Shown here in pieces: positions 20,151 through 35,250 of a DNA stretch of 64,000 bases (the stretch's first letter is position 1; each line of letters begins with the position of its first letter). Source of the DNA: Xanthomonas hortorum (GTDB lineage: Bacteria; Pseudomonadota; Gammaproteobacteria; Xanthomonadales; Xanthomonadaceae); assembly GCF_024339125.1 (NCBI RefSeq), contig NZ_CP101417.1, positions 2,615,001-2,679,000 on the forward strand, in the 5' to 3' direction. Under the pieces are notes generated by a model. It saw only the letters and a program-made list of their open reading frames with translations. It did no database searches and had not been told where the DNA came from. Both the position numbers and the translations under genes were made by a program.

Positions 20151-20169
20151 GCTTTAACGGAGGAGTGCA

Positions 20170-20703
20170 ATGGCTCTCAATCTGTCTCAGAAGCAAGAAG
20201 TAGTCGCCGAGCTGGCAGACATCGCCGCCAAGGCCCACTCCTTGATCGCCGCCGAATACGCTGGCATCACGGTCTCCCAGATGACCGCGATGCGCAAGCA
20301 GGCCCGCGAAACCGGTGTGTTCTTGAAAGTTGTCAAGAACACCCTGGCCGCGCGCGCCGTTGAAGGTACTGATTTCGCTGTCGTCGCTGACAAGCTGGTC
20401 GGTCCTTTGCTGTATGCGTTTTCGATGGAGGAGCCCGGCGCTGCCGGTCGCCTGATCAAGGAATTCGCCAAGGGCAACGACAAGTTGCAGGCCAAGGTCG
20501 TGTCCATCGGCGGGGAACTGTTCCCGGCTGGTCACGTCGACGTGTTGGCATCGCTGCCGACCCGCGATCAGGCCCTGGCCATGCTGGCCCGCGTGCTGTC
20601 CGAACCGGCTGCCATGTTCGCCCGTGCCGTCAAGGCCGTTGGCGACAAGCAGGGTGGTGGCGACGAAGCCGCCGCGCCGGTCGCCGAGACTGCCGAAGCT
20701 TGA
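20170..20703 (+). CDS. rplJ: 50S ribosomal protein L10
   Basis: Base of the ribosomal stalk, binding L7/L12 dimers and L11. 177 residues, with the family N-terminus [14 protein letters not shown] and the [22 protein letters not shown] block; the C-terminal helix that binds L7/L12 is followed by an Ala/Glu tail. Strong GGAGGAG site 5 bp before the ATG. rplL follows after 54 bp. Confidence 0.98.
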   Translation: MALNLSQKQEVVAELADIAAKAHSLIAAEYAGITVSQMTAMRKQARETGVFLKVVKNTLAARAVEGTDFAVVADKLVGPLLYAFSMEEPGAAGRLIKEFAKGNDKLQAKVVSIGGELFPAGHVDVLASLPTRDQALAMLARVLSEPAAMFARAVKAVGDKQGGGDEAAAPVAETAEA

Positions 20704-20757
20704 TGTCCTAGCGTTTGCTAGAACCCCAATCCAGAAAATTATTTAAAGGTAATCACA

Positions 20758-21123
20758 ATGTCCCTTACCAACGAACAGATCGTCGAAGCTATCGCCGAGA
20801 AGTCCCTGATGGAAGTGATGGAGCTGGTCAAGGCCATCGAAGAGAAGTTCGGCGTCTCCGCCGCCGCTCCGGTCGCTGCTGCTGCAGCTGGCCCGGCTGC
20901 CGTGGTTGAAGAGCAGACCGAATTCAACGTGGTGCTGGTCAGCTGCGGCGCCAACAAGGTCGGCGTCATCAAGGCCGTCCGCGCCGTGACCGGCCTGGGT
21001 CTGAAGGAAGCCAAGGATCTGACCGAAGCCGGTGGCATCCTGAAGGAAGGCGCAACCAAGGACGAAGCCGAGAAGATCAAGAAGGAACTGACCGAAGCCG
21101 GCGCGACCGTCGAAGTCAAGTAA
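20758..21123 (+). CDS. rplL: 50S ribosomal protein L7/L12
   Basis: Multi-copy stalk protein that recruits translation GTPases. 121 residues: N-terminal dimerisation helices, Ala-rich hinge ([16 protein letters not shown], about 38-54) and C-terminal domain with [12 protein letters not shown]. The AT-rich leader TTATTTAAAGGTAATC gives an open, efficient initiation site, fitting its high copy number. Confidence 0.98.
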   Translation: MSLTNEQIVEAIAEKSLMEVMELVKAIEEKFGVSAAAPVAAAAAGPAAVVEEQTEFNVVLVSCGANKVGVIKAVRAVTGLGLKEAKDLTEAGGILKEGATKDEAEKIKKELTEAGATVEVK

Positions 21124-21132
21124 GCAGCATCT

Positions 21133-21190
21133 TGCATCGCCAGCGTTTCAGGGTGATGCACTGAAGGCTGGGAGCGTAAAGCTCCCGGCC
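21133..21190 (+). terminator. Attenuator-like hairpins after rplL
   Basis: TGCATC/GATGCA (21133-21160) is followed by GGCTGGGAGC-gtaaa-GCTCCCGGCC (21166-21190, 10 bp with one wobble) and then TTTGG. E. coli has a partial terminator at the same place between rplL and rpoB that lowers RNA polymerase synthesis relative to ribosomal proteins; this hairpin is well placed to do the same. Confidence 0.6.
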
Positions 21191-21209
21191 TTTGGCCGTT
21201 GATGGAAAG

Positions 21210-21283
21210 CCGGGATTTGAGAGTCGGCATTCGGGATGCGAAGGCAATCTTCGCCATCCCCAATCTGGTCATCCCAATCTCCG
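21210..21283. repeat. Heptad inverted-repeat element 3
   Basis: GGGATTT/GAGAGTC/GGCATTC/GGGATGC on the left and CATCCCC/AATCTGG/TCATCCC/AATCTCC on the right, around an inner GCGAAGGCAATCTTCGC hairpin. Lies in the rplL-rpoB gap. Confidence 0.75.
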
Positions 21284-21290
21284 CTTCACC

Positions 21291-21354
21291 GAGTTGGTAG
21301 TTGGAAGTAGCAAGAGAAGGCGTGCTGGTGCCGGCAATACCAGCGACTTCCAAC
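21291..21354 (+). repeat. TTGGAAG inverted repeat before rpoB
   Basis: Arms GTTGGAAGTAGC (21300-21311) and GCGACTTCCAAC (21343-21354) pair at 11 of 12 positions; the left side is preceded by another AGTTGGT heptad. Inside, GCTGGT/ACCAGC (21324-21344) can form a competing hairpin sharing two bases. TGACAATTTTGTTATTT follows. Confidence 0.65.
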
Positions 21355-21417
21355 TGACAATTTTGTTATTTCAGGGCCGCGGCGACGCTGCCCCCGCAAC
21401 CTAGGGTGGAAGACCTC

Positions 21418-24400
21418 ATGACGTCTTATTCGTTCACCGAAAAAAAGCGTATCCGCAAGGATTTCGGTAAGCAGCGCTCGATTCTCGAAGTGCCGTTCCT
21501 GCTTGCGATCCAGGTGGACTCCTACCGCGAATTCCTGCAGGAAGACGTGGAGCAGAACAAGCGCAAGGACCTCGGTCTGCACGCAGCGCTGAAGTCGGTG
21601 TTCCCGATTTCCAGCTACAGCGGCAACGCCGCGTTGGAATACGTCGGTTACAAGCTGGGTCAGCCGGTGTTTGACGAGCGTGAATGCCGTCAGCGTGGCA
21701 TGAGCTACGGCGCGCCGCTGCGCGTGACCGTGCGCCTGGTGATCTACGACCGCGAGTCGTCGACCAAGGCCATCAAGTACGTGAAGGAGCAGGAGGTCTA
21801 TCTGGGCGAAATCCCGCTGATGACCGACAACGGTACCTTCATCGTCAACGGCACCGAGCGCGTGATCGTCTCGCAGCTGCACCGCTCGCCGGGTGTGTTC
21901 TTCGACCACGACCGTGGCAAGACCCACAGTTCGGGCAAGCTGCTCTACAGCGCCCGCATCATTCCGTACCGCGGCTCCTGGCTGGACTTCGAGTTCGACC
22001 CGAAGGATGCGCTGTTCACCCGTATCGACCGTCGTCGCAAGCTGCCGGTGTCGATCCTGCTGCGTGCGCTTGGCTACAACAACGAAGAGATGTTGGCCGA
22101 GTTCTTCGAGATCAACACCTTCCACATCAATCCGGACGAAGGCGTGCAGCTGGAGCTGGTGCCGGAGCGTCTGCGTGGCGAAACGCTGAACTTCGACCTG
22201 GCCGATGGCGACAAGGTCATCGTGGAAGCGGGCAAGCGCATCACCGCGCGTCACGTCAAGCAGCTCGAAGCCGCCGGCGTCGCCGCGCTGGCCGTGCCGG
22301 ACGATTATCTGGTCACGCGCATCCTGTCGCACGACGTGGTCGATAGCTCGACCGGCGAACTGCTGGCCAATGCCAACGACGAGATCACCGAAGACCAACT
22401 GGCTGCGTTCCGCAAGGCCGGCGTCGATGCGGTCGGCACCCTGTGGGTGAACGATCTGGATCGTGGTCCGTACCTGTCCAACACCCTGCGTATCGATCCG
22501 ACCAAGACCCAGCTGGAAGCGCTGGTCGAGATCTACCGCATGATGCGTCCGGGCGAGCCGCCGACCAAGGAAGCCGCACAGAACCTGTTCCACAACCTGT
22601 TCTTCACCTTCGAGCGCTACGACCTGTCCACGGTCGGCCGGATGAAGTTCAACCGTCGCGTCGGCCGCAAGGAAGTTCTTGGCGAGTCGGTGCTGTACGA
22701 CAAGAAGTACTTTGCCGAGCGTAACGACGAAGAGTCCAAGCGCCTGGTCGCCGAGCACACCGACACCTCCGACATCCTGGAAGTGCTCAAAGTGCTCACC
22801 GAGATCCGCAACGGTCGCGGCGTGGTCGATGACATCGATCACCTGGGCAACCGTCGCGTGCGTTCGGTCGGCGAAATGGCCGAGAACGTGTTCCGCGTGG
22901 GCCTGGTCCGCGTCGAGCGCGCGGTCAAGGAGCGCCTGTCGATGGCCGAATCCGAAGGTCTGACCCCGCAGGAACTGATCAACGCCAAGCCGGTGGCTGC
23001 TGCGATCAAGGAATTCTTCGGCTCCTCGCAGCTGTCGCAGTTCATGGATCAGAACAACCCGCTGTCGGAAGTGACGCACAAGCGTCGCGTCTCCGCACTG
23101 GGCCCGGGCGGTCTGACCCGCGAGCGCGCCGGCTTCGAAGTGCGCGACGTGCATCCGACCCATTACGGCCGCGTCTGCACCATCGAAACACCGGAAGGCC
23201 CGAACATCGGCCTGATCAACTCGCTGGCCGTGTTTGCCCGTACCAACCAGTACGGCTTCCTTGAAACCCCGTACCGCAAGGTGCTGGACGGTAAGGTCTC
23301 CGACGACGTCGAGTACCTGTCGGCGATCGAAGAAAACGAGTACGTGATCGCCCAGGCGAACGCGCTGACCGATGCCAAGAACATGCTCACCGAACAGTTC
23401 GTGCCGTGCCGGTTCCAGGGCGAGTCGCTGCTGAAGCCGCCGGCCGAAGTGCACTTCATGGACGTCTCGCCGATGCAGACCGTGTCGGTCGCCGCGGCGC
23501 TGGTTCCGTTCCTGGAACACGATGACGCCAACCGTGCACTGATGGGCGCCAACATGCAGCGCCAGGCCGTGCCGACGCTGCGTTCGCAAAAGCCCCTGGT
23601 CGGTACCGGTATCGAGCGTGCGGTTGCGCGCGACTCGGGCGTAACCGTGAATGCGCTGCGTGGTGGCGTGATCGAGCAGATCGACGCAGCCCGTATCGTG
23701 GTCAAGGTCAACGAGGCAGAAATTGGCGGCGGCACCGATGCCGGCGTGGATATCTACAACCTGATCAAGTACACCCGCTCCAACCAGAACACCTGCATCA
23801 ACCAGCGTCCGCTGGTGAACGTGGGTGACGTGATCGCGCGCGGCGACGTGCTGGCCGACGGCCCGTCCACCGACATCGGTGAGCTGGCCCTGGGTCAGAA
23901 CATGCTGATCGCCTTCATGCCGTGGAACGGCTACAACTTCGAAGACTCCATCCTGCTCTCCGAGCGCGTGGTGGAAGAGGATCGTTACACCACGATCCAC
24001 ATCGAAGAACTGACCTGCGTTGCGCGCGACACCAAGCTGGGGCCGGAGGAAATTTCCGCCGACATCCCGAACGTGTCCGAGCAGGCCCTGAACCGTCTGG
24101 ACGAAAGCGGCGTGGTGTACATCGGTGCGGAAGTGCGCGCCGGCGACATCATGGTCGGCAAGGTCACGCCGAAGGGCGAAAGCCAGCTGACTCCGGAAGA
24201 AAAGCTGCTGCGTGCGATCTTCGGTGAGAAGGCGTCCGACGTGAAGGACAGCTCGCTGCGCGTGCCCCCGGGCATGGACGGCACCGTCATCGACGTGCAG
24301 GTCTTCACCCGCGACGGCATCGAGAAGGACAAGCGTGCGCGTCAGATCGAAGAGTCCGAAATCAAGCGCGTCAAGAAGGACTTCGACGACCAGTTCCGTA

Positions 24401-25569
24401 TCCTGGAAGCGGCCATCTACGCACGTCTGCGCTCGCAGATCGTGGGCAAGGTCGCCAATGGCGGTCCGAACCTGAAGAAGGGCGACAACGTCACCGACGC
24501 GTATCTGGACGGGCTGAAGAAGTCCGATTGGTTCCAGCTGCGCATGAAGGACGAAGACGCAGCCGATGCCATCGAGCGCGCGCAGAAGCAGATCCAGGCG
24601 CACGAGAAGGAATTCGAAGCACGCTTCGCCGACAAGCGCGGCAAGATCACCCAGGGCGACGACCTCGCACCGGGCGTGCTGAAGATGGTCAAGGTGTTCC
24701 TGGCAGTGAAGCGCCGCATCCAGCCGGGTGACAAGATGGCAGGCCGCCACGGCAACAAGGGTGTGGTCTCCAACGTCGTGCCGGTCGAGGACATGCCGTA
24801 CATGGCCACCGGCGAGCCGGTCGACATCGTGCTGAACCCGCTCGGCGTGCCGTCGCGTATGAACATCGGCCAGATTCTGGAAGTGCATCTGGGCTGGGCC
24901 GCCAAGGGCCTGGGTCGCAAGATCCAGCGCATGCTGGAAGCCCAGGCGGCGGTCAGCGAGCTGCGCAAGTTCCTGGACGACATCTACAACCACGACAGCG
25001 CGATCAATGCACAGCGCGTGGATCTGTCGCAGTTCAGCGATGAGGAATTGCTCAACCTGGGCAAGAACCTGATCGACGGTGTGCCGATGGCCACCCCGGT
25101 GTTCGACGGCGCCAGCGAAGCGGAAATCAAGCGCATGCTGGAACTGGCCGAACTGCCGCAGAGCGGTCAGACCCAGTTGTACGACGGTCGTACCGGCGAA
25201 GCATTCGATCGCAAGACCACGGTCGGCTACATGCACTACCTGAAGTTGAACCACTTGGTCGACGACAAGATGCATGCACGTTCGACTGGCCCGTACTCGC
25301 TCGTCACCCAGCAGCCGCTGGGCGGTAAGGCGCAGTTCGGTGGTCAGCGCTTCGGTGAGATGGAAGTCTGGGCGCTGGAAGCCTACGGCGCGGCCTACAC
25401 CCTGCAGGAAATGCTGACGGTGAAGTCCGACGACGTGCAGGGCCGCAACCAGATGTACAAGAACATCGTCGATGGTGAGCACGAGATGGTCGCGGGCATG
25501 CCGGAATCCTTCAACGTGTTGGTGAAGGAAATCCGCTCGCTGGCGATCAACATGGAACTGGAAGAGTGA
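21418..25569 (+). CDS. rpoB: DNA-directed RNA polymerase subunit beta
   Basis: Catalytic core subunit, 1383 residues from ATG 21418 (a GTG at 21406 would add four residues; AGGGTGGA before the ATG serves as ribosome-binding site). The rifampicin pocket around residues 535-570 is wild type: Asp544, His554 and Ser559, equivalent to E. coli 516, 526 and 531, within [20 protein letters not shown]. Other marks are GRHGNKG and the C-terminal [16 protein letters not shown]. An antisense ORF spans nearly the whole gene but is a codon-bias shadow. Confidence 0.98.
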   Translation: MTSYSFTEKKRIRKDFGKQRSILEVPFLLAIQVDSYREFLQEDVEQNKRKDLGLHAALKSVFPISSYSGNAALEYVGYKLGQPVFDERECRQRGMSYGAPLRVTVRLVIYDRESSTKAIKYVKEQEVYLGEIPLMTDNGTFIVNGTERVIVSQLHRSPGVFFDHDRGKTHSSGKLLYSARIIPYRGSWLDFEFDPKDALFTRIDRRRKLPVSILLRALGYNNEEMLAEFFEINTFHINPDEGVQLELVPERLRGETLNFDLADGDKVIVEAGKRITARHVKQLEAAGVAALAVPDDYLVTRILSHDVVDSSTGELLANANDEITEDQLAAFRKAGVDAVGTLWVNDLDRGPYLSNTLRIDPTKTQLEALVEIYRMMRPGEPPTKEAAQNLFHNLFFTFERYDLSTVGRMKFNRRVGRKEVLGESVLYDKKYFAERNDEESKRLVAEHTDTSDILEVLKVLTEIRNGRGVVDDIDHLGNRRVRSVGEMAENVFRVGLVRVERAVKERLSMAESEGLTPQELINAKPVAAAIKEFFGSSQLSQFMDQNNPLSEVTHKRRVSALGPGGLTRERAGFEVRDVHPTHYGRVCTIETPEGPNIGLINSLAVFARTNQYGFLETPYRKVLDGKVSDDVEYLSAIEENEYVIAQANALTDAKNMLTEQFVPCRFQGESLLKPPAEVHFMDVSPMQTVSVAAALVPFLEHDDANRALMGANMQRQAVPTLRSQKPLVGTGIERAVARDSGVTVNALRGGVIEQIDAARIVVKVNEAEIGGGTDAGVDIYNLIKYTRSNQNTCINQRPLVNVGDVIARGDVLADGPSTDIGELALGQNMLIAFMPWNGYNFEDSILLSERVVEEDRYTTIHIEELTCVARDTKLGPEEISADIPNVSEQALNRLDESGVVYIGAEVRAGDIMVGKVTPKGESQLTPEEKLLRAIFGEKASDVKDSSLRVPPGMDGTVIDVQVFTRDGIEKDKRARQIEESEIKRVKKDFDDQFRILEAAIYARLRSQIVGKVANGGPNLKKGDNVTDAYLDGLKKSDWFQLRMKDEDAADAIERAQKQIQAHEKEFEARFADKRGKITQGDDLAPGVLKMVKVFLAVKRRIQPGDKMAGRHGNKGVVSNVVPVEDMPYMATGEPVDIVLNPLGVPSRMNIGQILEVHLGWAAKGLGRKIQRMLEAQAAVSELRKFLDDIYNHDSAINAQRVDLSQFSDEELLNLGKNLIDGVPMATPVFDGASEAEIKRMLELAELPQSGQTQLYDGRTGEAFDRKTTVGYMHYLKLNHLVDDKMHARSTGPYSLVTQQPLGGKAQFGGQRFGEMEVWALEAYGAAYTLQEMLTVKSDDVQGRNQMYKNIVDGEHEMVAGMPESFNVLVKEIRSLAINMELEE

Positions 25570-25576
25570 TCGAGCT

Positions 25577-25609
25577 GGATCCAGGCGCCGTAATGCGGTG
25601 CCTGGATCC
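25577..25609 (+). other. 14-bp hairpin between rpoB and rpoC
   Basis: GGATCCAGGCGCCG and CGGTGCCTGGATCC pair over 14 bp with one G-U and a TAATG loop, 7 bases after the rpoB stop. No T-run. It may be an RNase-processing or stabilising site separating the two cistrons. Confidence 0.6.
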
Positions 25610-25669
25610 GGAACGTAATGCCCTCGGTTTCATCTCAGATACGAAATTCCTCCGACCCGGAGATATCCA

Positions 25670-29887
<4,218 letters not shown>

Positions 29888-29895
29888 GCGCTCCG

Positions 29896-29955
29896 ACGGC
29901 GGTCGCAAGATCGCCGTAAGCCAAGCGAAAAGGAGGGCAGGAGGCCCTCCGTTTT
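29896..29955 (+). terminator. Tandem hairpin terminator after rpoC
   Basis: ACGGCGGTC-GCAA-GATCGCCGT (29896-29917, one wobble), then GGAGGGC-aggag-GCCCTCC (29932-29950) followed by GTTTT. It should end the rplJL-rpoBC transcript before the str promoter. Confidence 0.75.
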
Positions 29956-29996
29956 CCGGCCTTTGGATGGGCCAGCAGGGTTAGATTTCCGTGAAG

Positions 29997-30026
29997 TTGA
30001 CGGAGTTTCGTCCTGCCAGCTATACT
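29997..30026 (+). promoter_or_regulatory. str operon promoter
   Basis: -35 TTGACG (29997-30002), 18-bp spacer, -10 TATACT (30021-30026). It precedes rpsL by 84 bp and shares both hexamers with the S10 promoter at 34739-34767. Confidence 0.8.
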
Positions 30027-30036
30027 TCCCTGTCTC

Positions 30037-30066
30037 GGCGGGCCGTTTTTCGGCCTGCCTTTGTTT
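30037..30066 (+). promoter_or_regulatory. Terminator-like hairpin in str leader
   Basis: GGCGGGCCG-ttttt-CGGCCTGCC (9 bp with one G-U), then TTTGTTTT, within about 5-35 bases of the expected transcription start. The form is that of an intrinsic terminator, so it may act as an attenuator or be read through by a modified polymerase. The S10 leader has a matching structure. Confidence 0.6.
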
Positions 30067-30109
30067 TCGTGCAAGGCCGTCTCGGCCTCTCAATCAGAAG
30101 AATCAACTG

Positions 30110-30484
30110 ATGACGACGATCAATCAGCTGGTCCGCAAGCCTCGGCAAGCGACCACCTACAAGAGTGCCTCCCCGGCACTGGACAAGTGTCCGCAGCGCC
30201 GCGGCGTCTGCACACGCGTCTACACCACTACCCCGAAGAAGCCGAACTCGGCCCTGCGTAAGGTTGCCAAAGTGCGCCTGACGAACCAGGAAGAGATCAT
30301 CAGCTACATCGGTGGTGAAGGTCACAACCTGCAGGAGCACTCCGTGGTCCTGATTCGCGGTGGCCGCGTCAAGGATCTTCCCGGTGTGCGTTATCACACC
30401 GTCCGTGGTTCGCTGGACGCCGCCGGCGTCGCAAAGCGCCGTCAAGGTCGTTCCAAGTACGGCGCCAAGCGCCCGAAGAGCTAA
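30110..30484 (+). CDS. rpsL: 30S ribosomal protein S12
   Basis: Decoding-centre protein, 124 residues. Lys43 in [10 protein letters not shown] and Lys88 in [11 protein letters not shown] are present, the wild-type streptomycin-sensitive state. The CPQRRGVC segment is typical. Start ATG 30110; longer in-frame starts run into the leader hairpin and are rejected. rpsG follows after 12 bp. Confidence 0.98.
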   Translation: MTTINQLVRKPRQATTYKSASPALDKCPQRRGVCTRVYTTTPKKPNSALRKVAKVRLTNQEEIISYIGGEGHNLQEHSVVLIRGGRVKDLPGVRYHTVRGSLDAAGVAKRRQGRSKYGAKRPKS

Positions 30485-30496
30485 GGAAATACTCCA

Positions 30497-30964
30497 ATGT
30501 CCCGTAAAGGTTCTACTCCGCAGCGCACCGTCCTGCCTGATCCAAAGCATGGCAGCGAAACCATTGCCCGCTTCATCAATATGGTGATGCAAAGTGGCAA
30601 GAAGTCGGTTGCTGAGAAAATTGTCTATGGCGCGATGGACGTCATTGGCGAAAAGAATCCGAATGCCGTCGAGCTGGTGCAGAAAGCACTGGACAACGTG
30701 GCCCCGGCTGTCGAAGTTAAATCGCGTCGCGTCGGTGGTGCTACCTATCAGGTGCCCGTCGAAGTGCGCTCCTCCCGTCGCACGGCGCTGGCAATGCGCT
30801 GGTTGATCGATTCCGCGCGCAAGCGTGGCGAGAACACCATGCCGCGCAAGCTAGCTGCAGAACTGCTGGACGCCTCGGAAAGCCGTGGCGGCGCGATCAA
30901 GAAGCGCGAAGAGACGCACCGTATGGCGGAGGCGAACAAGGCGTTCGCACACTACCGCTGGTGA
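30497..30964 (+). CDS. rpsG: 30S ribosomal protein S7
   Basis: Head-assembly protein, 155 residues ending AHYRW. In E. coli S7 represses the str operon through a ~100-base rpsL-rpsG spacer; here the spacer is only 12 bases, so that site cannot be the same. The larger structured gap lies instead after rpsG. Confidence 0.98.
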   Translation: MSRKGSTPQRTVLPDPKHGSETIARFINMVMQSGKKSVAEKIVYGAMDVIGEKNPNAVELVQKALDNVAPAVEVKSRRVGGATYQVPVEVRSSRRTALAMRWLIDSARKRGENTMPRKLAAELLDASESRGGAIKKREETHRMAEANKAFAHYRW

Positions 30965-31104
30965 CCTCGTGGGCCTTGGTAACGGGGCCCTTCAGCACCA
31001 TCTGAGTGCTGTTTGCGACGCGCGATTAGCGTCGCATCTAAATCCGAAGGCCGCCGAAAGGCGGCGTTCGGCCATCCGAAATCCAAGAAATTGAGAGGCT
31101 CCCC
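30965..31104 (+). other. rpsG-fusA gap with tandem hairpins
   Basis: 140 bp without a gene. Four hairpins in a row: GGGCC/GGCCC (30970-30990), CAGCAC/GTGCTG (30993-31011), TGCGACGC/GCGTCGCA (31014-31036) and CCGAA..GCCGCC-GAAA-GGCGGC..TTCGG (31044-31071). The fusA ribosome-binding GAGAGG follows. Confidence 0.65.
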
Positions 31105-33222
31105 GTGGCCCGCACCACCCCTATCGAGCGTTACCGCAACTTCGGCATCATGGCTCATATCGATGCCGGCAAGACCACCACCTCCGAGCGCATCCTGTTT
31201 TACACCGGCGTCAGTCACAAGATCGGCGAAGTCCATGACGGCGCTGCGGTGATGGACTGGATGGAGCAGGAGCAGGAGCGTGGTATCACCATCACCTCCG
31301 CTGCCACCACCGCGTTCTGGTCGGGTATGGACAAGTCCATGCCGCAGCATCGCCTCAACATCATCGACACCCCCGGGCACGTCGACTTCACCATCGAAGT
31401 GGAGCGCTCCTTGCGCGTGCTCGACGGTGCGGTGTTCGTGCTGTGTGCCGTGGGTGGCGTGCAGCCGCAGTCCGAAACCGTGTGGCGCCAGGCCAACAAG
31501 TATTCCGTGCCGCGCATGGCCTTCGTCAACAAGATGGACCGTACCGGTGCCAACTTCGACAAGGTCGTCGAGCAGCTGAAGGCCCGTCTGGGAGCCTACG
31601 CCGTGCCGATGCAGGTACCGATCGGTGCTGAAGACGGTTTCGAGGGCGTGGTCGACCTGTTGAAGATGAAGGCGATCCATTGGGATGTTGCCTCGCAGGG
31701 CACTACCTTCGAATACGGTGACATCCCGGCCGATCTGGTCGAGATTGCGACCGAGGCGCGTTCGTTCATGGTCGAAGCGGCTGCAGAAGCCAGCGAAGAC
31801 CTGATGGACAAGTACCTCAACGAAGGCGACCTGACCGAAGAAGAGATCCTGGTGGGTCTGCGCGAGCGCACCCTGAAGGTCGAGATCGTGCCGGTGTTCT
31901 GTGGCTCGGCGTTCAAGAACAAGGGCGTGCAGGCCATGCTCGACGGCGTCGTGCACCTGTTGCCGTCGCCGGCCGACCGTCCGCCGGTCCAGGGCATCGA
32001 CGAAGACGAGAAGGAAGACACCCGTCCGGCGACCGATACCGCGCCGTTCTCGGCGTTGGCGTTCAAGATCATGACCGACCCGTTCGTGGGCTCGCTGACG
32101 TTCTTCCGTGTCTATTCGGGCACGCTGAACTCCGGCGACCAGGTCTATAACCCGGTCAAGTCGAAGAAAGAGCGCGTGGGCCGCATCCTGCAGATGCACT
32201 CCAACAATCGCGAAGAGATCAAGGAAGTGCGCGCTGGTGACATCGCCGCAGCCGTGGGTCTGAAGGACGTCACCACCGGCGATACGCTGTGTGCGCAGGA
32301 CAAGATCATCACCCTGGAGCGCATGATTTTCCCGGAGCCGGTGATCTCGATGGCGGTGGAGCCGAAGACCAAGTCGGACCAGGAAAAGATGGGTACGGCG
32401 CTGGGTCGTCTGGCGCAGGAAGATCCCTCGTTCCGCGTCAAGACGGACGAAGAATCCGGCCAGACCATCATCTCCGGCATGGGCGAGTTGCACCTAGACA
32501 TCATCGTCGACCGCATGCGTCGCGAGTTCAATGTCGAGGCCAACGTTGGCAAGCCGCAGGTTGCGTATCGCGAAACGATCCGCAAGACCGACGTCAAGTC
32601 CGATTACAAGCATGCCAAGCAGTCCGGTGGTAAGGGTCAGTACGGTCACGTGGTGATCGAGCTGTCGCCGATGACCGAAGAAGATCGCAAGAACGACAAC
32701 GTCAAAGACGATTTCCTCTTCATCAATGACATCACCGGCGGCATCATTCCGAAGGAATTCATCCCCTCGGTCGAAAAGGGTCTGCGCGAAACGATCACCA
32801 GTGGTCCGATCGCCGGCTTCCCGGTGGTGGGTGTCAAGGTCAAGCTCGTGTTCGGCTCGTACCATGACGTCGACTCCTCGGAAATGGCGTTCAAGCTGGC
32901 CGCGTCGATGGCGTTCAAGCAGGGCTTTGCGAAAGCCAGCCCGGTGTTGCTTGAGCCGATCATGAAGGTCGAGATCGTCAGCCCGGAGGATTACCTGGGC
33001 GACGTGATGGGCGACGTGAGCCGCCGCCGTGGCGTGTTGCAGGGTCAGGACGACAGCCCGTCGGGCAAGATCATCAATGCGATGATTCCGCTGGGTGAGA
33101 TGTTCGGTTACGCGACTTCGCTGCGCTCGATGAGCCAGGGTCGCGCAACGTTCTCGATGGAATTCGACCATTACGAAGAAGCGCCGACCAACATCGCCGA
33201 CGCTGTCACCAAGAAGGGCTGA
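31105..33222 (+). CDS. fusA: Elongation factor G
   Basis: Translocation and ribosome-recycling GTPase, 705 residues with GTG start and GAGAGG upstream. G1 [10 protein letters not shown]2 with [12 protein letters not shown]3 DTPGHVDF, G4 NKMDR; domain IV and V present to the C-terminal [10 protein letters not shown]. Third gene of the str operon, 51 bp before tuf copy 2. Confidence 0.98.
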   Translation: MARTTPIERYRNFGIMAHIDAGKTTTSERILFYTGVSHKIGEVHDGAAVMDWMEQEQERGITITSAATTAFWSGMDKSMPQHRLNIIDTPGHVDFTIEVERSLRVLDGAVFVLCAVGGVQPQSETVWRQANKYSVPRMAFVNKMDRTGANFDKVVEQLKARLGAYAVPMQVPIGAEDGFEGVVDLLKMKAIHWDVASQGTTFEYGDIPADLVEIATEARSFMVEAAAEASEDLMDKYLNEGDLTEEEILVGLRERTLKVEIVPVFCGSAFKNKGVQAMLDGVVHLLPSPADRPPVQGIDEDEKEDTRPATDTAPFSALAFKIMTDPFVGSLTFFRVYSGTLNSGDQVYNPVKSKKERVGRILQMHSNNREEIKEVRAGDIAAAVGLKDVTTGDTLCAQDKIITLERMIFPEPVISMAVEPKTKSDQEKMGTALGRLAQEDPSFRVKTDEESGQTIISGMGELHLDIIVDRMRREFNVEANVGKPQVAYRETIRKTDVKSDYKHAKQSGGKGQYGHVVIELSPMTEEDRKNDNVKDDFLFINDITGGIIPKEFIPSVEKGLRETITSGPIAGFPVVGVKVKLVFGSYHDVDSSEMAFKLAASMAFKQGFAKASPVLLEPIMKVEIVSPEDYLGDVMGDVSRRRGVLQGQDDSPSGKIINAMIPLGEMFGYATSLRSMSQGRATFSMEFDHYEEAPTNIADAVTKKG

Positions 33223-33272
33223 GTTCGCTCAGCCGCTTCAAACAAAATTTTCCAATTAGAGGTTAGTGAGTC

Positions 33273-34463
<1,191 letters not shown>

Positions 34464-34471
34464 GTGCCTGC

Positions 34472-34541
34472 GATCCGGCGACGCCTCGTCGCCGGATCAG
34501 CACGCAAGCAACGCAAAGGGTCGGCGCAAGCCGGCCTTTTT
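34472..34541 (+). terminator. Double-hairpin terminator of str operon
   Basis: GATCCGGCGACG-cct-CGTCGCCGGATC (perfect 12 bp, 34472-34498), then GGTCGGC-GCAA-GCCGGCC (34519-34536, one wobble) followed by TTTTTGTTT. A textbook intrinsic terminator. Confidence 0.88.
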
Positions 34542-34588
34542 GTTTAGCGGAAATGTGCGCGTGCAATGCAATTCGCAGGGTAGAGCGC

Positions 34589-34617
34589 TTGCGCCAGTAA
34601 AAACAGCTCGCTATAAT
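34589..34617 (+). promoter_or_regulatory. S10 operon promoter P1
   Basis: -35 TTGCGC (34589-34594), 17-bp spacer, consensus -10 TATAAT (34612-34617), about 310 bp before rpsJ. It would give a long leader passing through promoter P2. Confidence 0.7.
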
Positions 34618-34738
34618 GCGCGGCTCGGTGTCCCTGGGTAGGGCGCAGAGTTACAGCGAAAAGAACGGCAGGACGCCGCTCGTGTTCGCCAGACCGGGAA
34701 GGTCGCGTTGCATGGAGCACTCAACAACTCACGTGTTG

Positions 34739-34767
34739 TTGACGGTGCTCTCGTTGCGCACTATACT
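34739..34767 (+). promoter_or_regulatory. S10 operon promoter P2
   Basis: -35 TTGACG (34739-34744), 17-bp spacer, -10 TATACT (34762-34767). Same hexamers as the str promoter. Predicted start near 34774. Confidence 0.8.
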
Positions 34768-34927
34768 TTTCCGTCTGGGCAGACCGGTTTACCGGCCTGC
34801 CTCAGTTTTTGGGCGGAGGAAATGCCCTCGCTGGCAGGACGCACGGCGATTTCATCTACGCAGGAATATCGGGGCAGGTATCCCAGAGGCCTTGCCCGTC
34901 GCTCTTTTAACGAAGGAAGCTTCCGTC
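34768..34927 (+). promoter_or_regulatory. S10 operon leader
   Basis: Opens with GGCAGACCGG-ttta-CCGGCCTGCC (34778-34801) and TTTTT at 34806-34810, matching the str leader hairpin. A second hairpin with GGGCA/TGCCC arms near 34874-34900 is followed by CTTTT and then the rpsJ ribosome-binding AAGGAAG. In E. coli L4 causes attenuation in the S10 leader; the second hairpin is a candidate site but this is inference. Confidence 0.5.
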
Positions 34928-35239
34928 ATGTCGGAACAAAAGATCCGGATTCGGTTGAAGGCGTTCGATCATCGATTGATCGACCGTTCGGCCAGCGAGA
35001 TCGTCGAAACGGCTAAGCGGACCGGCGCGCAAGTGCGTGGCCCGATCCCGTTGCCGACCAAGATCGAACGTTACACCATCCTCGTATCCCCGCATGCCGA
35101 CAAGGATGCGCGTGACCAATACGAAACCCGCACGCACAAGCGTGTGCTCGATATCGTCGACCCGAACGACAAGACCGTGGACGCGCTGATGAAGCTCGAA
35201 CTCGCGGCTGGCGTCGACGTCCAGATCAAGCTGACCTGA
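34928..35239 (+). CDS. rpsJ: 30S ribosomal protein S10
   Basis: Also NusE, the partner of NusG/NusB in antitermination. 103 residues with [28 protein letters not shown] split by the variable loop, and [15 protein letters not shown]-like core. ATG 34928; a longer in-frame ORF upstream is leader sequence. First gene of the 11-gene S10 operon. Confidence 0.98.
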   Translation: MSEQKIRIRLKAFDHRLIDRSASEIVETAKRTGAQVRGPIPLPTKIERYTILVSPHADKDARDQYETRTHKRVLDIVDPNDKTVDALMKLELAAGVDVQIKLT

Positions 35240-35250
35240 GGACTACGACC

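Noticed and set aside
21286-25482. 1398-codon minus-strand ORF antisense to rpoB
   Set aside because: It mirrors the rpoB frame and arises because the highly expressed gene avoids TTA, CTA and TCA codons, which would be stops on the other strand. No ribosome-binding site or recognisable domain.
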